Below, in pieces: positions 18,301-26,968 of a stretch of DNA of 64,000 bases. Made by a program: the position numbers and the translations under genes. Every line of letters starts with the position of its first letter. Within the stretch, counting starts at the first letter, position 1. Origin of the DNA: Alphaproteobacteria bacterium (GTDB lineage: Bacteria > Pseudomonadota > Alphaproteobacteria > Micropepsales > Micropepsaceae). The DNA is taken from NCBI GenBank assembly GCA_017308475.1, contig JAFKEU010000004.1, forward strand, positions 707,226 to 771,225, read 5' to 3'. The notes beneath the pieces are model-generated. The model saw only the letters and a list, made by a program, of their open reading frames with translations. It had not been told where the DNA came from and did not search any database.

Positions 18301-18587
18301 AATATCTTTACGATGCCGACGCCGGGAAGCGACTGGCTCTCGATGTGGTCGATATCGGAGACGCTGGTGGTCAGCTGTCTCTCATAATAATAGATTACAC
18401 GCCCGGCCATGTCGTCTGGCGACAGGCCGCGATAGGTCCACACCGCTGCGATCACCGGAATCCGGATATCCGGAAAGATGTCCGTCGCGGTCCGTACCGC
18501 CGCTAGCCCGCCGAACAGGACGATCAGGATGGCAAGCACAATGAATGTGTACGGGCGCCTCAGCGCCAGCCGGACGATCGCGATCAT
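15372..18587 (-). CDS. RND efflux pump inner-membrane subunit
   Basis: This full-length 1071-aa RND transporter has the first helix VRLALRRPYTFIVLAIL and the TM4 proton-relay pair of adjacent aspartates in AVGILVDDATVTIEN. That signature belongs to pumps for hydrophobic/amphiphilic compounds rather than metals. It also has large periplasmic loops and a second 12-helix half starting at FCAGFLVFVLASFLLIPFLG. A long basic cytoplasmic linker with HDAMEGHHPRNP lies before the second half. It heads the operon pump, adaptor, outer-membrane factor, regulator, kinase. The start ATG is at 18587, and no gene lies in the 75 bp before the preceding lipoprotein. Confidence 0.93.
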   Translation of the reverse strand: MIAIVRLALRRPYTFIVLAILIVLFGGLAAVRTATDIFPDIRIPVIAAVWTYRGLSPDDMAGRVIYYYERQLTTSVSDIDHIESQSLPGVGIVKIFFHPGVNISTATAQVTSLSQTVLKRMPAGMTPPLILNYNASTVPILQLGLSSPTMTGGALHDLGQNFIRPALASVPGSAVPDPYGGEQRQIQVDLNPQALQAYGLSAQDVAVALAAQNQIIPAGTIKVGTFEYNVKLNNSPSAVDDLNNLPIKQIRGTTIYMRDVAHVRDGGAPQINTVRMNGRHAVLMTILKSGETSTLAIVDGVKSIIPRLEKALPKSLKITYFGDQSIFVRAAISGVVKEGVVAAALTALMILLFLGSWRSTVVIAASIPLAVLFSVAVLSALGQTLNIMTLGGLALAVGILVDDATVTIENINWHLENGKTVEQAILDGAQQIVMPAFVSLLCICIAFVPMFFLPGVSGFLFAPMAEAVLFALIGSFILSRTLVPTMASYLLVAHGDAKDASVARQHDAMEGHHPRNPLSRLQHRFEMRFEKVRADYHRVLVFALERRKAFCAGFLVFVLASFLLIPFLGENFFPAVDGGTISLHVRAPVGTRIEETAALFDHIENRIRQVIPPDQLGSIVDNIGLPVSGQNRAYLNTGGVGPEDGDILVSLTPDHSPTAGYVKALRTILPRSFPGSVFSFLPADIVSQILNFGSPAPIDVQVSAPDRKKAEAYATELTKRITAIPGAADVRLEQSSHYPEFGIDVDRTRASQTNITERDVTNSLVVNLASSYQVAPTLWLNPRNGVSYPVVIQTPQYRLDTLGELKTLPITGGKPGQYQLLGGISDIHREDSDAVVSHYDIQPTFDIYATTQDADLGSVARAIDGVLKKTSDDLPAAGTVAVRGQVETMNAAFSGLFFGLAEAIVLIYLLIVVNFHSWTDPFVIVMALPAALAGIAWTLFATHTTLSVPALTGAIMCMGVATANSILVVSFARERLDATGDAVRAAIEAGVTRFRPVLMTALAMIIGMMPMALGLGEGGEQNAPLGRAVIGGLLFATFATLFFVPAVFAIVRGRQQRSAQMMSGEIYVAGE

Positions 18588-18662
18588 GCTTGTGCTTCAG
18601 GCCTTCCAGCGCGGCGCATCGAATCCGCCTCGGCTTTGATGCAATGAGGTCATCACGCTGGA

Positions 18663-19211
18663 TCAACCTTGCGGATGGGCGATGTTGAAGAGATCGACAT
18701 CGAGGTTGTTGGCGCAAGTTGCAAACGCCTCCGATCCAGGCTCCAGGCCCGTCTGCGCGCACGCATATTCCTCTCTGCGCCGACGCAGATCGAAATTCGC
18801 CGTGTAATAGTCGCGCGGATTGTCATCGGCGGACTTGACGTCGGCAACGTTGAATTGAAGCGCCGTGCCGGAACCGTTCGGGCGCGCGGCTTGCTGGTCA
18901 TCTTCCTGTTTCAGAACGCACCGCGAAAACTCCGCGGTATGGCGCTTCAACCCGCTTTCGCCGCACGTGCGATAGGCACGTATCTCGCGCGCATACTGTA
19001 GCTGGGCCACGACAACGTCGGACAGATCCGAGACACAACCCTCATATTCCGCTTCGCCGGGGTCGAGGCGCATGACCTTGGCGCAGGTCGCGCCGACGAA
19101 TGCGTTTTGTTGCGGCGTCGCCGTCTGCGACGGTTGCATCTGGGCACATGCGCCCAAAAAGACGGATCCCAGAGCAAGAACAGAGATATTGCGAAGCACG
19201 TGACTACCCAT
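18663..19211 (-). CDS. Uncharacterised cysteine-containing lipoprotein
   Basis: This is a 182-aa predicted lipoprotein of no family I recognise. The signal LRNISVLALGSVFLGAC places the acylated cysteine at residue 22. The mature part has five further cysteines that could form disulphides (GATCAKVM, YEGCVSD, YRTCGES, FSRCVLK, FATCANN), plus a charged middle (DLRRRREEYACAQ). An upstream in-frame ATG at 19280 would add 23 residues before the signal, so I prefer 19211. It precedes the RND operon on the same strand with a 75-bp gap and may be cotranscribed with it. Confidence 0.7.
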   Translation of the reverse strand: MGSHVLRNISVLALGSVFLGACAQMQPSQTATPQQNAFVGATCAKVMRLDPGEAEYEGCVSDLSDVVVAQLQYAREIRAYRTCGESGLKRHTAEFSRCVLKQEDDQQAARPNGSGTALQFNVADVKSADDNPRDYYTANFDLRRRREEYACAQTGLEPGSEAFATCANNLDVDLFNIAHPQG

Positions 19212-19334
19212 TGCTGATTTCAGAAGCAATAGGCCGGGAGCGTTGAATAAATCTCTGCGTTCGGATGAAAATGCTTTCATTCTTTTCGGCGTCCCTGCGT
19301 TCTATGGTCCGCCGTATCAAATGGGGGGTGGAAT

Positions 19335-20204
19335 ATGCGGAGCAGTTTTCTTCTTGCGGGCGTCCTGCTGGCGTGGCCTGCAGCCTCTCCGGCGAATGCG
19401 TCAACCCAAGCCGATACGACGGAATCCTTCTTTTCGGATTGGCACGACAGGGCTCAGCAGGCGCTGGACAGCCAGCCCCATTGGATACCCCCCATCAATA
19501 CGATCTCGCCGCGGCTTACCCAGGTCATCCGCTACGACCAGTACTGGGAAAGCACCGACGGCGGCGCCGCACTGAATTCATTCGGTTCCGGCAAGGGCTT
19601 TGAGTTCATACCGTTTGAGACCATGAGCTTTACGGTCAACCCGGCACCCTATCTCGAACGGAGAAAGAAGGACGAAGCCTCGGGTTGGGGTGACTGGCCG
19701 TTTCTGCTGGTGAAGCAGCGGCTCGCGGCTGCGCCGGAGGACAAAGGCAATTACCTGGTCACGGCATTGTTCGGCGTTCAGGCGCCGATTGGCGCATCGA
19801 AATTTACCAATCGCGCGTGGCAGTTCACCCCGGGTCTGGGATTTGGCAAAGGCTGGGGCGCTTTCGACATCGAAGGCAGCCTCACGGCCGCGCTGCCCAC
19901 TGCTCATGTCGGTACCATCGGCACTGCCATCACCACAAACCTGACGCTGCAGTACCACTTGATGCGCTATCTGTGGCCGGAGATCGAGTTCAACGACACG
20001 GCATGGTCTGGCGGCGTGCGCGATGGGCGCAATCAGGTTTTCCTGACTGTCGGCAGCGTGTTCGGAAATATTCCGCTGGCGGACAACTATGCCGTTGGCG
20101 TCGGGCTGGGGTATCAATTTGCGCTGTCGTCCAGGATCGCCCAGGCACCGCCGACGCCGGTTTACGATCACAACTGGATCCTGTCCCTGCGTCTGGTCTA
20201 TTGA
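19335..20204 (+). CDS. Predicted outer-membrane beta-barrel protein, function unknown
   Basis: This 289-aa secreted protein has a signal peptide (MRSSFLLAGVLLAWPAA to ANA, cut near residue 22). The rest is beta-strand-rich, with alternating aromatic and polar residues, ending in WILSLRLVY, a C-terminal aromatic typical of outer-membrane barrels. It resembles transporter-like proteins of the MetA/phenol-degradation group, but I cannot assign it firmly. A strong ribosome site (GGGGGGTGG) precedes the ATG. It is divergent from the lipoprotein at 18663. A short hairpin (GGAAGG 20209-20214 with CCTTCC 20228-20233) just after the stop may end transcription. Confidence 0.68.
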   Translation: MRSSFLLAGVLLAWPAASPANASTQADTTESFFSDWHDRAQQALDSQPHWIPPINTISPRLTQVIRYDQYWESTDGGAALNSFGSGKGFEFIPFETMSFTVNPAPYLERRKKDEASGWGDWPFLLVKQRLAAAPEDKGNYLVTALFGVQAPIGASKFTNRAWQFTPGLGFGKGWGAFDIEGSLTAALPTAHVGTIGTAITTNLTLQYHLMRYLWPEIEFNDTAWSGGVRDGRNQVFLTVGSVFGNIPLADNYAVGVGLGYQFALSSRIAQAPPTPVYDHNWILSLRLVY

Positions 20205-20442
20205 AGAAGGAAGGGCCGCCGGGCGCGCCTTCCCACTGCTATTGCTTGATGACCTGGCCACCATTCTTTGCGTGAAAAGGGCACACTGCGTCGAAGCCTT
20301 GAGCCCCCAGGACCGGAAATCAAGCAGAATCAATGACTTGCGTTGACTAGCCCGGAAAGCGGTCCCAAGACATCCCAACACCTGTTCGCGGTCGCTGACC
20401 CGTTTTGCGCTGGCTCAGTTCTGAGTGGCGCGATTTGCGGTA

Positions 20443-20459
20443 GTCAGCGATCCGTCAGC
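20443..20459 (+). promoter_or_regulatory. Candidate OmpR-family response-regulator box upstream of PepSY-RR-HK-RND operon
   Basis: A perfect direct repeat, GTCAGC-GATCC-GTCAGC, has an 11-bp period, the one-helical-turn spacing used by PhoP/PmrA-type regulators. It lies 22 bp before the first gene of the operon, whose second gene is such a regulator. This suggests autoregulation; the binding is not demonstrated. Confidence 0.45.
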
Positions 20460-20481
20460 TTGGTTGGAGCACAAGGGGACC

Positions 20482-20826
20482 ATGAAAAAGCGTGCGATCC
20501 TTTTGGCGATCATTCTGGCCTGCTCTGCGGGGCAGGGCGCCTACGCGCAGCTTTCCGGCCGCTATCACCTGCCGGACGATTTCGACGGCGCGGTCGATCA
20601 GGACGGGGCACGTCAGGCAGTGGAGCGGGGAGACGCCGCGCCCTTTGCCTACATCCTCAGCAAGGTGCGGCCGCAGATCAAGGGAGAGATCGTCGGCGAG
20701 AAGCTGGAGCAGCATCAGGGGGTCTGGCTGTATGAGTTCCGTGTGATTGGGCCCAACGGGCATATGCAGTTTCTGCATTTCCGCGCTCGCACGGGGGAGC
20801 CCTACCAGCTCAGGCCGGTGTCATGA
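20482..20826 (+). CDS. Secreted PepSY-domain protein
   Basis: This 114-aa protein has a signal peptide (LLAIILACSAGQGAYA, cut near residue 22) and one PepSY-like domain: an acidic helix (ARQAVERGDAAPF), then ILSKVRPQIKGEIVGEKLE, then the strand pair WLYEFRVIGPNGHMQFLHFRARTGE. PepSY proteins are periplasmic and often adjoin PhoP/PhoQ-type systems. The ATG has AAGGGGA in front; an upstream in-frame start at 20425 gives no signal peptide. Its stop overlaps the regulator ATG (ATGA). It may modulate the sensor kinase or the metal pump. The same arrangement recurs at 58562. Confidence 0.82.
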   Translation: MKKRAILLAIILACSAGQGAYAQLSGRYHLPDDFDGAVDQDGARQAVERGDAAPFAYILSKVRPQIKGEIVGEKLEQHQGVWLYEFRVIGPNGHMQFLHFRARTGEPYQLRPVS

Positions 20827-21488
20827 AGATCCTGCTGGTCGAGGATGATGCCCGCATCGCGCGCAACCTGTCGGCTGCGCTGCAGGAGGCCGGCTTTGCC
20901 GTCGACCAGGAAGGCAATGGCAACGAGGCCTGGTTCAAGGGCGACGTCAACGAATACGACGCAGCGATCCTGGATTTGGGCCTGCCGGGCCTGGATGGGC
21001 TGTCCATCCTGCGGCGCTGGCGGCAGGCCGGCCGCGAATTTCCCATCCTGATACTGACGGCGCGCGGCAATTGGACTGAACGGGTCGAAGGCATCGAGGC
21101 AGGCGCGGACGACTATCTGCCCAAGCCCTTCCAGATGGAAGAAGTGCTGGCCCGCCTGCGTGCCATCACCCGCCGTGCCGCCGGCGCAGTGGACCCGGTG
21201 ATACGGGTCGGAGCCCTTGCCGTCGATACGAGGCTGAAACTGGTCACGGTCGGCGGCGCGCCGGTGGAACTGACGCCGCATGAATACCGGCTGGTGCGTT
21301 ATCTGGCGCACAATCCGGGGCGGGCAGTGTCGCAGTCCGAACTGCTGGACCATCTTTATGGCGGCGACGCCGATTTCACCACCAACAGCATCGAAGTGCT
21401 TGTGGGACGCGTGCGCCGCAAGATCGGCGCGGGCCTAATCGAGACGCGGCGCGGCTATGGCTATGTCCTGGACGGGGCAACGCAATGA
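20823..21488 (+). CDS. Response regulator, PhoP/QseB-like (OmpR family)
   Basis: This 221-aa regulator has a receiver with E7-D8-D9, phospho-acceptor D51 (AILDLGLPGLDG), LTARGNW and PKPFQM switch region, and a winged helix (ELTPHEYRLVRYLAHNPG, then ETRRGYGYVLDG). It overlaps both the PepSY gene and the kinase gene by 4 bp. With them it forms a coupled sensory unit at the head of a heavy-metal-type efflux operon, which it probably controls. The GTCAGC direct repeat upstream of the operon is a plausible target. Confidence 0.94.
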   Translation: MKILLVEDDARIARNLSAALQEAGFAVDQEGNGNEAWFKGDVNEYDAAILDLGLPGLDGLSILRRWRQAGREFPILILTARGNWTERVEGIEAGADDYLPKPFQMEEVLARLRAITRRAAGAVDPVIRVGALAVDTRLKLVTVGGAPVELTPHEYRLVRYLAHNPGRAVSQSELLDHLYGGDADFTTNSIEVLVGRVRRKIGAGLIETRRGYGYVLDGATQ

Positions 21489-22855
21489 AGCTGGGCTCGC
21501 TGCGGCTGCGCCTGTGGGGGGCGGCGACCATCGCCTTCGCGGCGACCCTTGTGCTGATGGGCTTCCTGCTGATCCAGCTGTTCGAGCGGCATGTCACCCG
21601 CCATTACGACCAGGAACTGCAATCCTATCTGCGCCAGCTCGCCGCCGCGGTGGACTTCACCAGCGACGGCCGCGTCACCCTGGACAGCCATTTGCAGGAT
21701 GCGCGCTTCGGCGAGCCGCTAAGCGGGCTTTACTGGCAGATCGAGGAAGACAGGACCGGCTTCATCCTGACCTCGCAGTCGCTGTGGGATACGCGCATTC
21801 CATTGCCCAGGGACCCGCTGAACGATGGCCAGGTGGATTCCCACATTCTGCCGGGCCCGGCAGGCCAGACCCTGCGGATCCAGGAACGGCAGATCGTATT
21901 CGACCTGCCGTCGGGCAGCCGGGCGTTGCGCATGGCGGTGGCGATCAATGTCGCCGACATCCAGGCGGCCAGCCGCGCGTTCGCCGGCGAGCTTTGGCCA
22001 TCACTGGCAGCGGTGGGCGCGCTGCTGCTGGCCGCGACCTGGTTCTACATCGGCATTGGCCTGAGACCCCTGGACATGATCCGCCAGAGCATCCAGCAGG
22101 TCCGCATCGGCAAGGCGCGCCGGCTGGAAGGCGACTTCCCGTCCGAACTGGCTCCGCTGGTGCAGGAGACAAACGACCTTCTGACCGCGCAGGACGAGTC
22201 ACTGGCGCGCGCCCGGGCCCGTGCCGCGGACCTGGCACACGGCCTGAAGACGCCGCTGTCGGTGCTGCAATCGGATGCCGACCGGCTGCGCGGCGCCGGC
22301 CAAAGCGAGATCGCCGATGAGATCGGCCAGCTTGTGGGCCAGATGCGCCGCCATGTCGAGCGCGAGCTGGCGCGCGTGCGCCTGCGCGAACGCACGCCAC
22401 AGGTAACGGCGCTGATGCCCGTTGCGGAGCGCCTGGCCGACTTTTTCCGCCGTTCGCCGCGCGGCAAGGGGCTCAACTGGTTGATCGAGGTGCCCGAGGG
22501 GCTGACTGCCGCCGTCGATGCCGAGGACCTGACCGAACTTCTGGGCAATCTGCTGGACAATGCCTGCAAATGGGCCGCCGCAACGGTGACGGTCAGGGCG
22601 CAGGCGATTGCCGACACCGTGCGCATTGCCGTGCTGGACGACGGGCCGGGCGTGCCGGACGGCGCGCTGGCGTCGCTGGCCGGCCGCGGCGTGCGGCTGG
22701 ACCAGGAAACACCGGGCAGCGGCCTGGGCCTGGCCATTGCCCAGGACATCGCCGACGCCTGCGGCGGACGCCTGACATTTTCCAACCGGACCGAGGGCGG
22801 CTTCGCCGCCATGGCCGATTTTCCCCTGCAACCGAAAAGCAAAGCCCATGCATAG
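21485..22855 (+). CDS. Sensor histidine kinase, PhoQ-like
   Basis: This 456-aa kinase has helices near residues 12-31 and 171-190 enclosing a periplasmic domain of about 135 residues (GLYWQIEED, LWDTRIPLP). HAMP follows, then a HisKA box with the PhoQ-type sequence LAHGLKTPLSVL (H252), and HATPase boxes NLLDNACKWA, LDDGPGVP and GSGLGLAIA. The GLKTPL variant and the GLYWQI segment also occur in the kinase at 56516. The ligand could be a divalent metal or a cationic compound. It overlaps the adaptor gene by 8 bp. Confidence 0.93.
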   Translation: MKLGSLRLRLWGAATIAFAATLVLMGFLLIQLFERHVTRHYDQELQSYLRQLAAAVDFTSDGRVTLDSHLQDARFGEPLSGLYWQIEEDRTGFILTSQSLWDTRIPLPRDPLNDGQVDSHILPGPAGQTLRIQERQIVFDLPSGSRALRMAVAINVADIQAASRAFAGELWPSLAAVGALLLAATWFYIGIGLRPLDMIRQSIQQVRIGKARRLEGDFPSELAPLVQETNDLLTAQDESLARARARAADLAHGLKTPLSVLQSDADRLRGAGQSEIADEIGQLVGQMRRHVERELARVRLRERTPQVTALMPVAERLADFFRRSPRGKGLNWLIEVPEGLTAAVDAEDLTELLGNLLDNACKWAAATVTVRAQAIADTVRIAVLDDGPGVPDGALASLAGRGVRLDQETPGSGLGLAIAQDIADACGGRLTFSNRTEGGFAAMADFPLQPKSKAHA

Positions 22856-23888
22856 AACCGCGCTTCTTCTTGCCAGCGCAATCGCCCTGGCCACCCCTGC
22901 CCTGGCACAGCATCTGCCCGTCACGCCCCAGCAAATTCAGCGGCTGGGCATCCGCACTGCGCCCGCGGTGCCCGCCAGGGCGAAGACCGCGGTTTCGGTG
23001 CTGGGCCGGGTGACGCCCGCGCCCAGCGCGCGCGTACCGGTGTCGGCGCCCTTCGCGGGCACAGTGAAGGCGCTTTTGCGGCTGGAGGGCGAGCGGGTGA
23101 AAAAGGGCGAAGCGCTGGTCGCCATCGTCAGCACCGACATGCGCGATTCCCTGGCGAAATATGAAAGCGCCCAGGCCCGCTATCGCAGCGCCAAAGCCGC
23201 CGCCCAGCGCGCCCGTTCGCTGGTGACGGAAGGCATCGCACCGGCCAGCCGCGCCGAGGAGGCCGATGCCGCCGCCGCGGCTGCGGCAGCAGAGCTGGCC
23301 GCACTGCACAGCACGATGGGGCGCACGTCACGCTCCGCCGATGGGGAATACAGCCTGGTCGCGCCCGCCGACGGGCGCGTCGCCGGCATCTCTGTTTCCG
23401 CCGGCGAACAGGTCGCTGCCATGCAGCCGGTGGTGACACTGGACACCGGCAATGAGCTGTGGGTGGAAGCGGCGCTGCCGGCAAGCCAGATCGGTCAGGT
23501 CGCCGCCGGGGACCGCGCCACGGTCGAAGGCAGGGCGGTCACCGGCACGGTGGTGGCGGCCGGCTCCAGCATCGATGCCAGGACGCGCAGCGCGGTGGTA
23601 CGCGTGCGCCTGGACGGCAACGCCCGGCTGGTACCCGGCCAGACCCTCCGGCTTTCCATCTCAACCGGCGCCGACAGCGGCAGCTTCAACGTGCCGCGCA
23701 ACGCGGTGACGGAAATCGAGGGGAAGAATATCGTTTTCGTGGCGACGAAGGGCGGCTTCGATTCCGTTTCGGTGCGCGTTCTGGCGCGCGGCGACGTGCT
23801 GACCACCGTGGCCGGGCGGCTGAAGGCCGAGGATGCCGTCGCGGTTTCGGGCGTCACCGAACTCAAGGCGATGGAGCTGCAGAACTAG
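22848..23888 (+). CDS. Efflux periplasmic adaptor (CzcB/CusB-like)
   Basis: This 346-aa adaptor for a heavy-metal-type RND pump has a signal peptide (LLLASAIALATPALA). Barrel-sandwich halves are PVSAPFAGTVKALLRLEGERVKKGE and YSLVAPADGRVAGISVSAGEQVAAM, with a short Ala-rich hairpin between them. Barrel strands follow to the C-terminus. It is shorter than CzcB (about 520 aa) and lacks an obvious N-terminal His-rich metal-binding extension. It overlaps the kinase end by 8 bp and is followed by the pump after 2 bp. Confidence 0.88.
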   Translation: MHRTALLLASAIALATPALAQHLPVTPQQIQRLGIRTAPAVPARAKTAVSVLGRVTPAPSARVPVSAPFAGTVKALLRLEGERVKKGEALVAIVSTDMRDSLAKYESAQARYRSAKAAAQRARSLVTEGIAPASRAEEADAAAAAAAAELAALHSTMGRTSRSADGEYSLVAPADGRVAGISVSAGEQVAAMQPVVTLDTGNELWVEAALPASQIGQVAAGDRATVEGRAVTGTVVAAGSSIDARTRSAVVRVRLDGNARLVPGQTLRLSISTGADSGSFNVPRNAVTEIEGKNIVFVATKGGFDSVSVRVLARGDVLTTVAGRLKAEDAVAVSGVTELKAMELQN

Positions 23889-23890
23889 CC

Positions 23891-26800
23891 ATGCTGCGCA
23901 GACTGGTCGAATTTGCCCTCAGCCAGCGCATGCTGATGCTGGTGCTGGCGGTCCTGCTGGCGGCGGGCGGCGGTTATGCCTTCACCCGCCTGCCGATCGA
24001 TGCCTATCCCGACATCTCCACCACCCAGGTCAAGCTGATCCTGAAGGCGCCAGGCATGACGCCGGAAGAAGTGGAGCAGCGCGTGATCGCACCGCTGGAG
24101 CTTGAGCTTCTGGGCATTCCCAACCAGGTGATCCTGCGCTCCACCGCCAAATACGCCATCGCCGACATCACCATCGACTTCACCGATTCCACCGATGTCT
24201 ATTGGGCGCGCCAGCAGGTGGGCGAGCGGCTGTCCGGGGTGATGGGCCAGCTGCCCGATACCGTCTCCGGCGGGCTGGCGCCCATTGCCACGCCGCTATC
24301 GGAAATCTTCATGTTCACCATCGAGGGCGGCAATCTCTCGCTGGCCGAGCGGCGCACGCTGCTGGACTGGACCATTCGGCCGGCGCTGCGCACCATTCCG
24401 GGCGTCGCCGACGTGAACGCACTGGGAGGGCATGTCGCCACATACGAAGTGGTGCCCAATGACGCGGCGATGCTGTCGGCAGGGGTGCGCATTTCCGACC
24501 TGCGCGACGCCATCGAAAAGGCCAACCGCAATGACGGCGCCGGCCGCGTCGCCGAAGGCGAGGAAGCGCTGATTGTGCGCGCGGTGGGCGCCATCCAGAC
24601 CCTGAACGATCTCGGCGAAGTGATGGTCACCACCCATGCGGGCCACCATGTCCGGCTGGGTGATGTTGCAGAAGTGCGCACCGGCTCGCTGACCCGCTAT
24701 GGTGCGGTGACCAAGGATGGCAGGGGCGAGGCTGTCGAAGGCCTGGTGCTGGGGCTGCGCGGTGCCGACACCGGCCAGGTGGTGGCGGGCGTACGCGCCA
24801 AGCTGGATGCGCTGCAGGCCAACCTGCCCAAGGGCGTGACACTGCACATTTTTTATGACCGTGCGGACCTGATCGACAAGGCGGTGGCGACGGTGCAACA
24901 CGCGCTGATCGAAGCCACCGTGCTGATCGTGGTGCTGCTGGTGCTGTTCCTGGGCAATCTGCGCGCCGCGGTGGTGGTTTCGCTGACCCTGCCGTTCGCA
25001 GCCATCACCACCTTCCTGATGATGCAGATGTTCGGGCTGAGCGCGAACCTGATGAGCCTTGGCGGGCTGGCCATCGCCGTCGGCATGCTGGTCGATGCCG
25101 CGGTGGTGGTGGTGGAGAACACGGTGGAGCAGCTGTCGCACCACCGCGAGGATGGCAAAGTTCCAAAGCTGCACCTGGTCTATCGCGCGGTTACGGAAGT
25201 GTCCGTGCCGGTTGCGTCAGGGATCGTCATCATCTGCCTGGTGTTCCTGCCGCTGCTGGCGCTGCAGGGACTGGAAGGCAAGCTGTTCGCCCCCGTGGCA
25301 CTGACCATCATTTTCGCCCTGTCGGGATCGCTGATCCTGTCGCTGACCCTGATCCCGGTAATCGCCTCGCTGCTTCTGAAGCCCGGCGCGCATGGCGAAG
25401 CCTGGCTGATGCGCAAGCTGGTGCCGCTTTATTCCCGCGCGCTGGCCGTGGCGCTGGAACGGCCGCGCCGGTTGTTCATTGGCGTGGGCGTGGCGCTTCT
25501 GGCCGCCGCCATGGCGTATATCGCGGTCGGCAAGACCTTCATGCCCACCATGGACGAAGGATCGATTATCATTCAGCTGACCAAGCTGCCGTCGATCAAC
25601 CTGGAAAGATCGACGGCGATTGACCGGGCCGTCCAGAAAGCCATCCTCGCCAATGTGCCTGAAGTCGCCGAGGTGGTCTCGCGCACGGGCAGCGACGAAA
25701 TCGGCCTGGACCCCATGGGCCTCAACGAGACCGACACTTTCCTGATCCTGAAGCCACGCGCGCAATGGCGCACGAGCAACAAGGACGACATCGTCGAAGC
25801 CTTGCGCACGGTAATGAAGGACTTTCCCGGCGTCGGCTATTCCTTTTCCCAGCCGATCGAAATGCGCACCGCCGAAATGCTGACGGGCAGTCGCGGCGAT
25901 CTGGTCGTCAAGGTGTTCGGACCGGACCTGGCGGTTTTGGGGCGGATCTCGGAACAGATTCGCGCGGCGCTGCAGGCCGTGCCCGGCGCCGCGGAAGTGC
26001 TGACCATGGCCGACGACAAGGTCCTTTACCTGCAGACCGACATCGACCGCATGGCGGCCGGCGCCGCGGGGCTGCCGGTGCAGGCGCTGGAGCAGGAAAT
26101 GCGCGCCCGGCTGGAAGGGCTGGATGCGGGCACCGTCACCCTGGCGGCGCGGCGCACACCCATCATGATCAAGGGTGATCCGCAGCTGCGCAGCCGTCCG
26201 GAGCTGTTCGGTGCCGTCGCCATGACCACGGACGACGGCGGCATCGCCCATGTCTCGGACGTGGCGCGCATCAGCCAGCCCGAAGGCCCGGTACGTATCC
26301 AGCGGGAGAATGCCTCACGCTTTGCCACCATCCAGGCCAATGTCTCGGGCCGCGACCTGGTCAGCTTCGTCACGGATGCGCAGAACGCGGTCGCTGCAAA
26401 GGTCAGGCTGCCCACCGGCTACCGGCTGGAATGGAGCGGCGAGTTCCAGAACCAGCGCCGCGCCGCCGCGCGCCTGATGGTGGTGGTGCCGCTGGCGCTT
26501 GGCCTGATCTTCCTGGTGCTGTTCGCGACCCTGGGCTCGGCGCGCCAGTCGCTGCTGATCCTGGCCAACATTCCGCTGGCGCTGATCGGCGGCATGCTGC
26601 TGCTGTTCCTGTCCGGTCATTACCTTTCGGTGCCCGCCTCGGTGGGGTTCATCGCCCTTCTGGGCATCGCGGTGCTGAACGGGCTTGTTCTGATCGTCCA
26701 TTTCAACCAGCTGCGGGCACAGGGGTTGCCATTGCGCCAGGTGGTCTATGAAGGCTCGCGCCGGCGCCTGCGCCCGGTGATGATGACGGCCTCAATCGCC

Positions 26801-26968
26801 GCGCTGGGACTGGTGCCGCTGCTGTTCGCCACCGGGCCGGGGTCGGAGATCCAGAAGCCGCTCGCCATCGTGGTGATCGGTGGCCTGATCACCTCGACAC
26901 TGCTGACGCTGTTCCTGCTGCCGATCCTGTTCGAGCGCTATGGCGTGGCCAGGGAGGAGCGCCGATGA
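23891..26968 (+). CDS. Heavy-metal-type RND efflux pump (CzcA/CusA family)
   Basis: This 1025-aa pump has the HME-type start LVEFALSQRMLMLVLAVLL and the LPIDAYPDISTTQVKLILKA segment typical of CzcA/CusA proteins. The TM4 motif is AVGMLVDAAVVVVEN, with a single aspartate and no DFG...VDGAV signature of Zn/Co/Cd pumps, so the metal class is unresolved. KTFMPTMDEGSIIIQ starts the second periplasmic half. The start at 23891 is 2 bp after the adaptor gene; the stop overlaps the DUF3240 gene by 4 bp. Confidence 0.92.
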   Translation: MLRRLVEFALSQRMLMLVLAVLLAAGGGYAFTRLPIDAYPDISTTQVKLILKAPGMTPEEVEQRVIAPLELELLGIPNQVILRSTAKYAIADITIDFTDSTDVYWARQQVGERLSGVMGQLPDTVSGGLAPIATPLSEIFMFTIEGGNLSLAERRTLLDWTIRPALRTIPGVADVNALGGHVATYEVVPNDAAMLSAGVRISDLRDAIEKANRNDGAGRVAEGEEALIVRAVGAIQTLNDLGEVMVTTHAGHHVRLGDVAEVRTGSLTRYGAVTKDGRGEAVEGLVLGLRGADTGQVVAGVRAKLDALQANLPKGVTLHIFYDRADLIDKAVATVQHALIEATVLIVVLLVLFLGNLRAAVVVSLTLPFAAITTFLMMQMFGLSANLMSLGGLAIAVGMLVDAAVVVVENTVEQLSHHREDGKVPKLHLVYRAVTEVSVPVASGIVIICLVFLPLLALQGLEGKLFAPVALTIIFALSGSLILSLTLIPVIASLLLKPGAHGEAWLMRKLVPLYSRALAVALERPRRLFIGVGVALLAAAMAYIAVGKTFMPTMDEGSIIIQLTKLPSINLERSTAIDRAVQKAILANVPEVAEVVSRTGSDEIGLDPMGLNETDTFLILKPRAQWRTSNKDDIVEALRTVMKDFPGVGYSFSQPIEMRTAEMLTGSRGDLVVKVFGPDLAVLGRISEQIRAALQAVPGAAEVLTMADDKVLYLQTDIDRMAAGAAGLPVQALEQEMRARLEGLDAGTVTLAARRTPIMIKGDPQLRSRPELFGAVAMTTDDGGIAHVSDVARISQPEGPVRIQRENASRFATIQANVSGRDLVSFVTDAQNAVAAKVRLPTGYRLEWSGEFQNQRRAAARLMVVVPLALGLIFLVLFATLGSARQSLLILANIPLALIGGMLLLFLSGHYLSVPASVGFIALLGIAVLNGLVLIVHFNQLRAQGLPLRQVVYEGSRRRLRPVMMTASIAALGLVPLLFATGPGSEIQKPLAIVVIGGLITSTLLTLFLLPILFERYGVAREERR

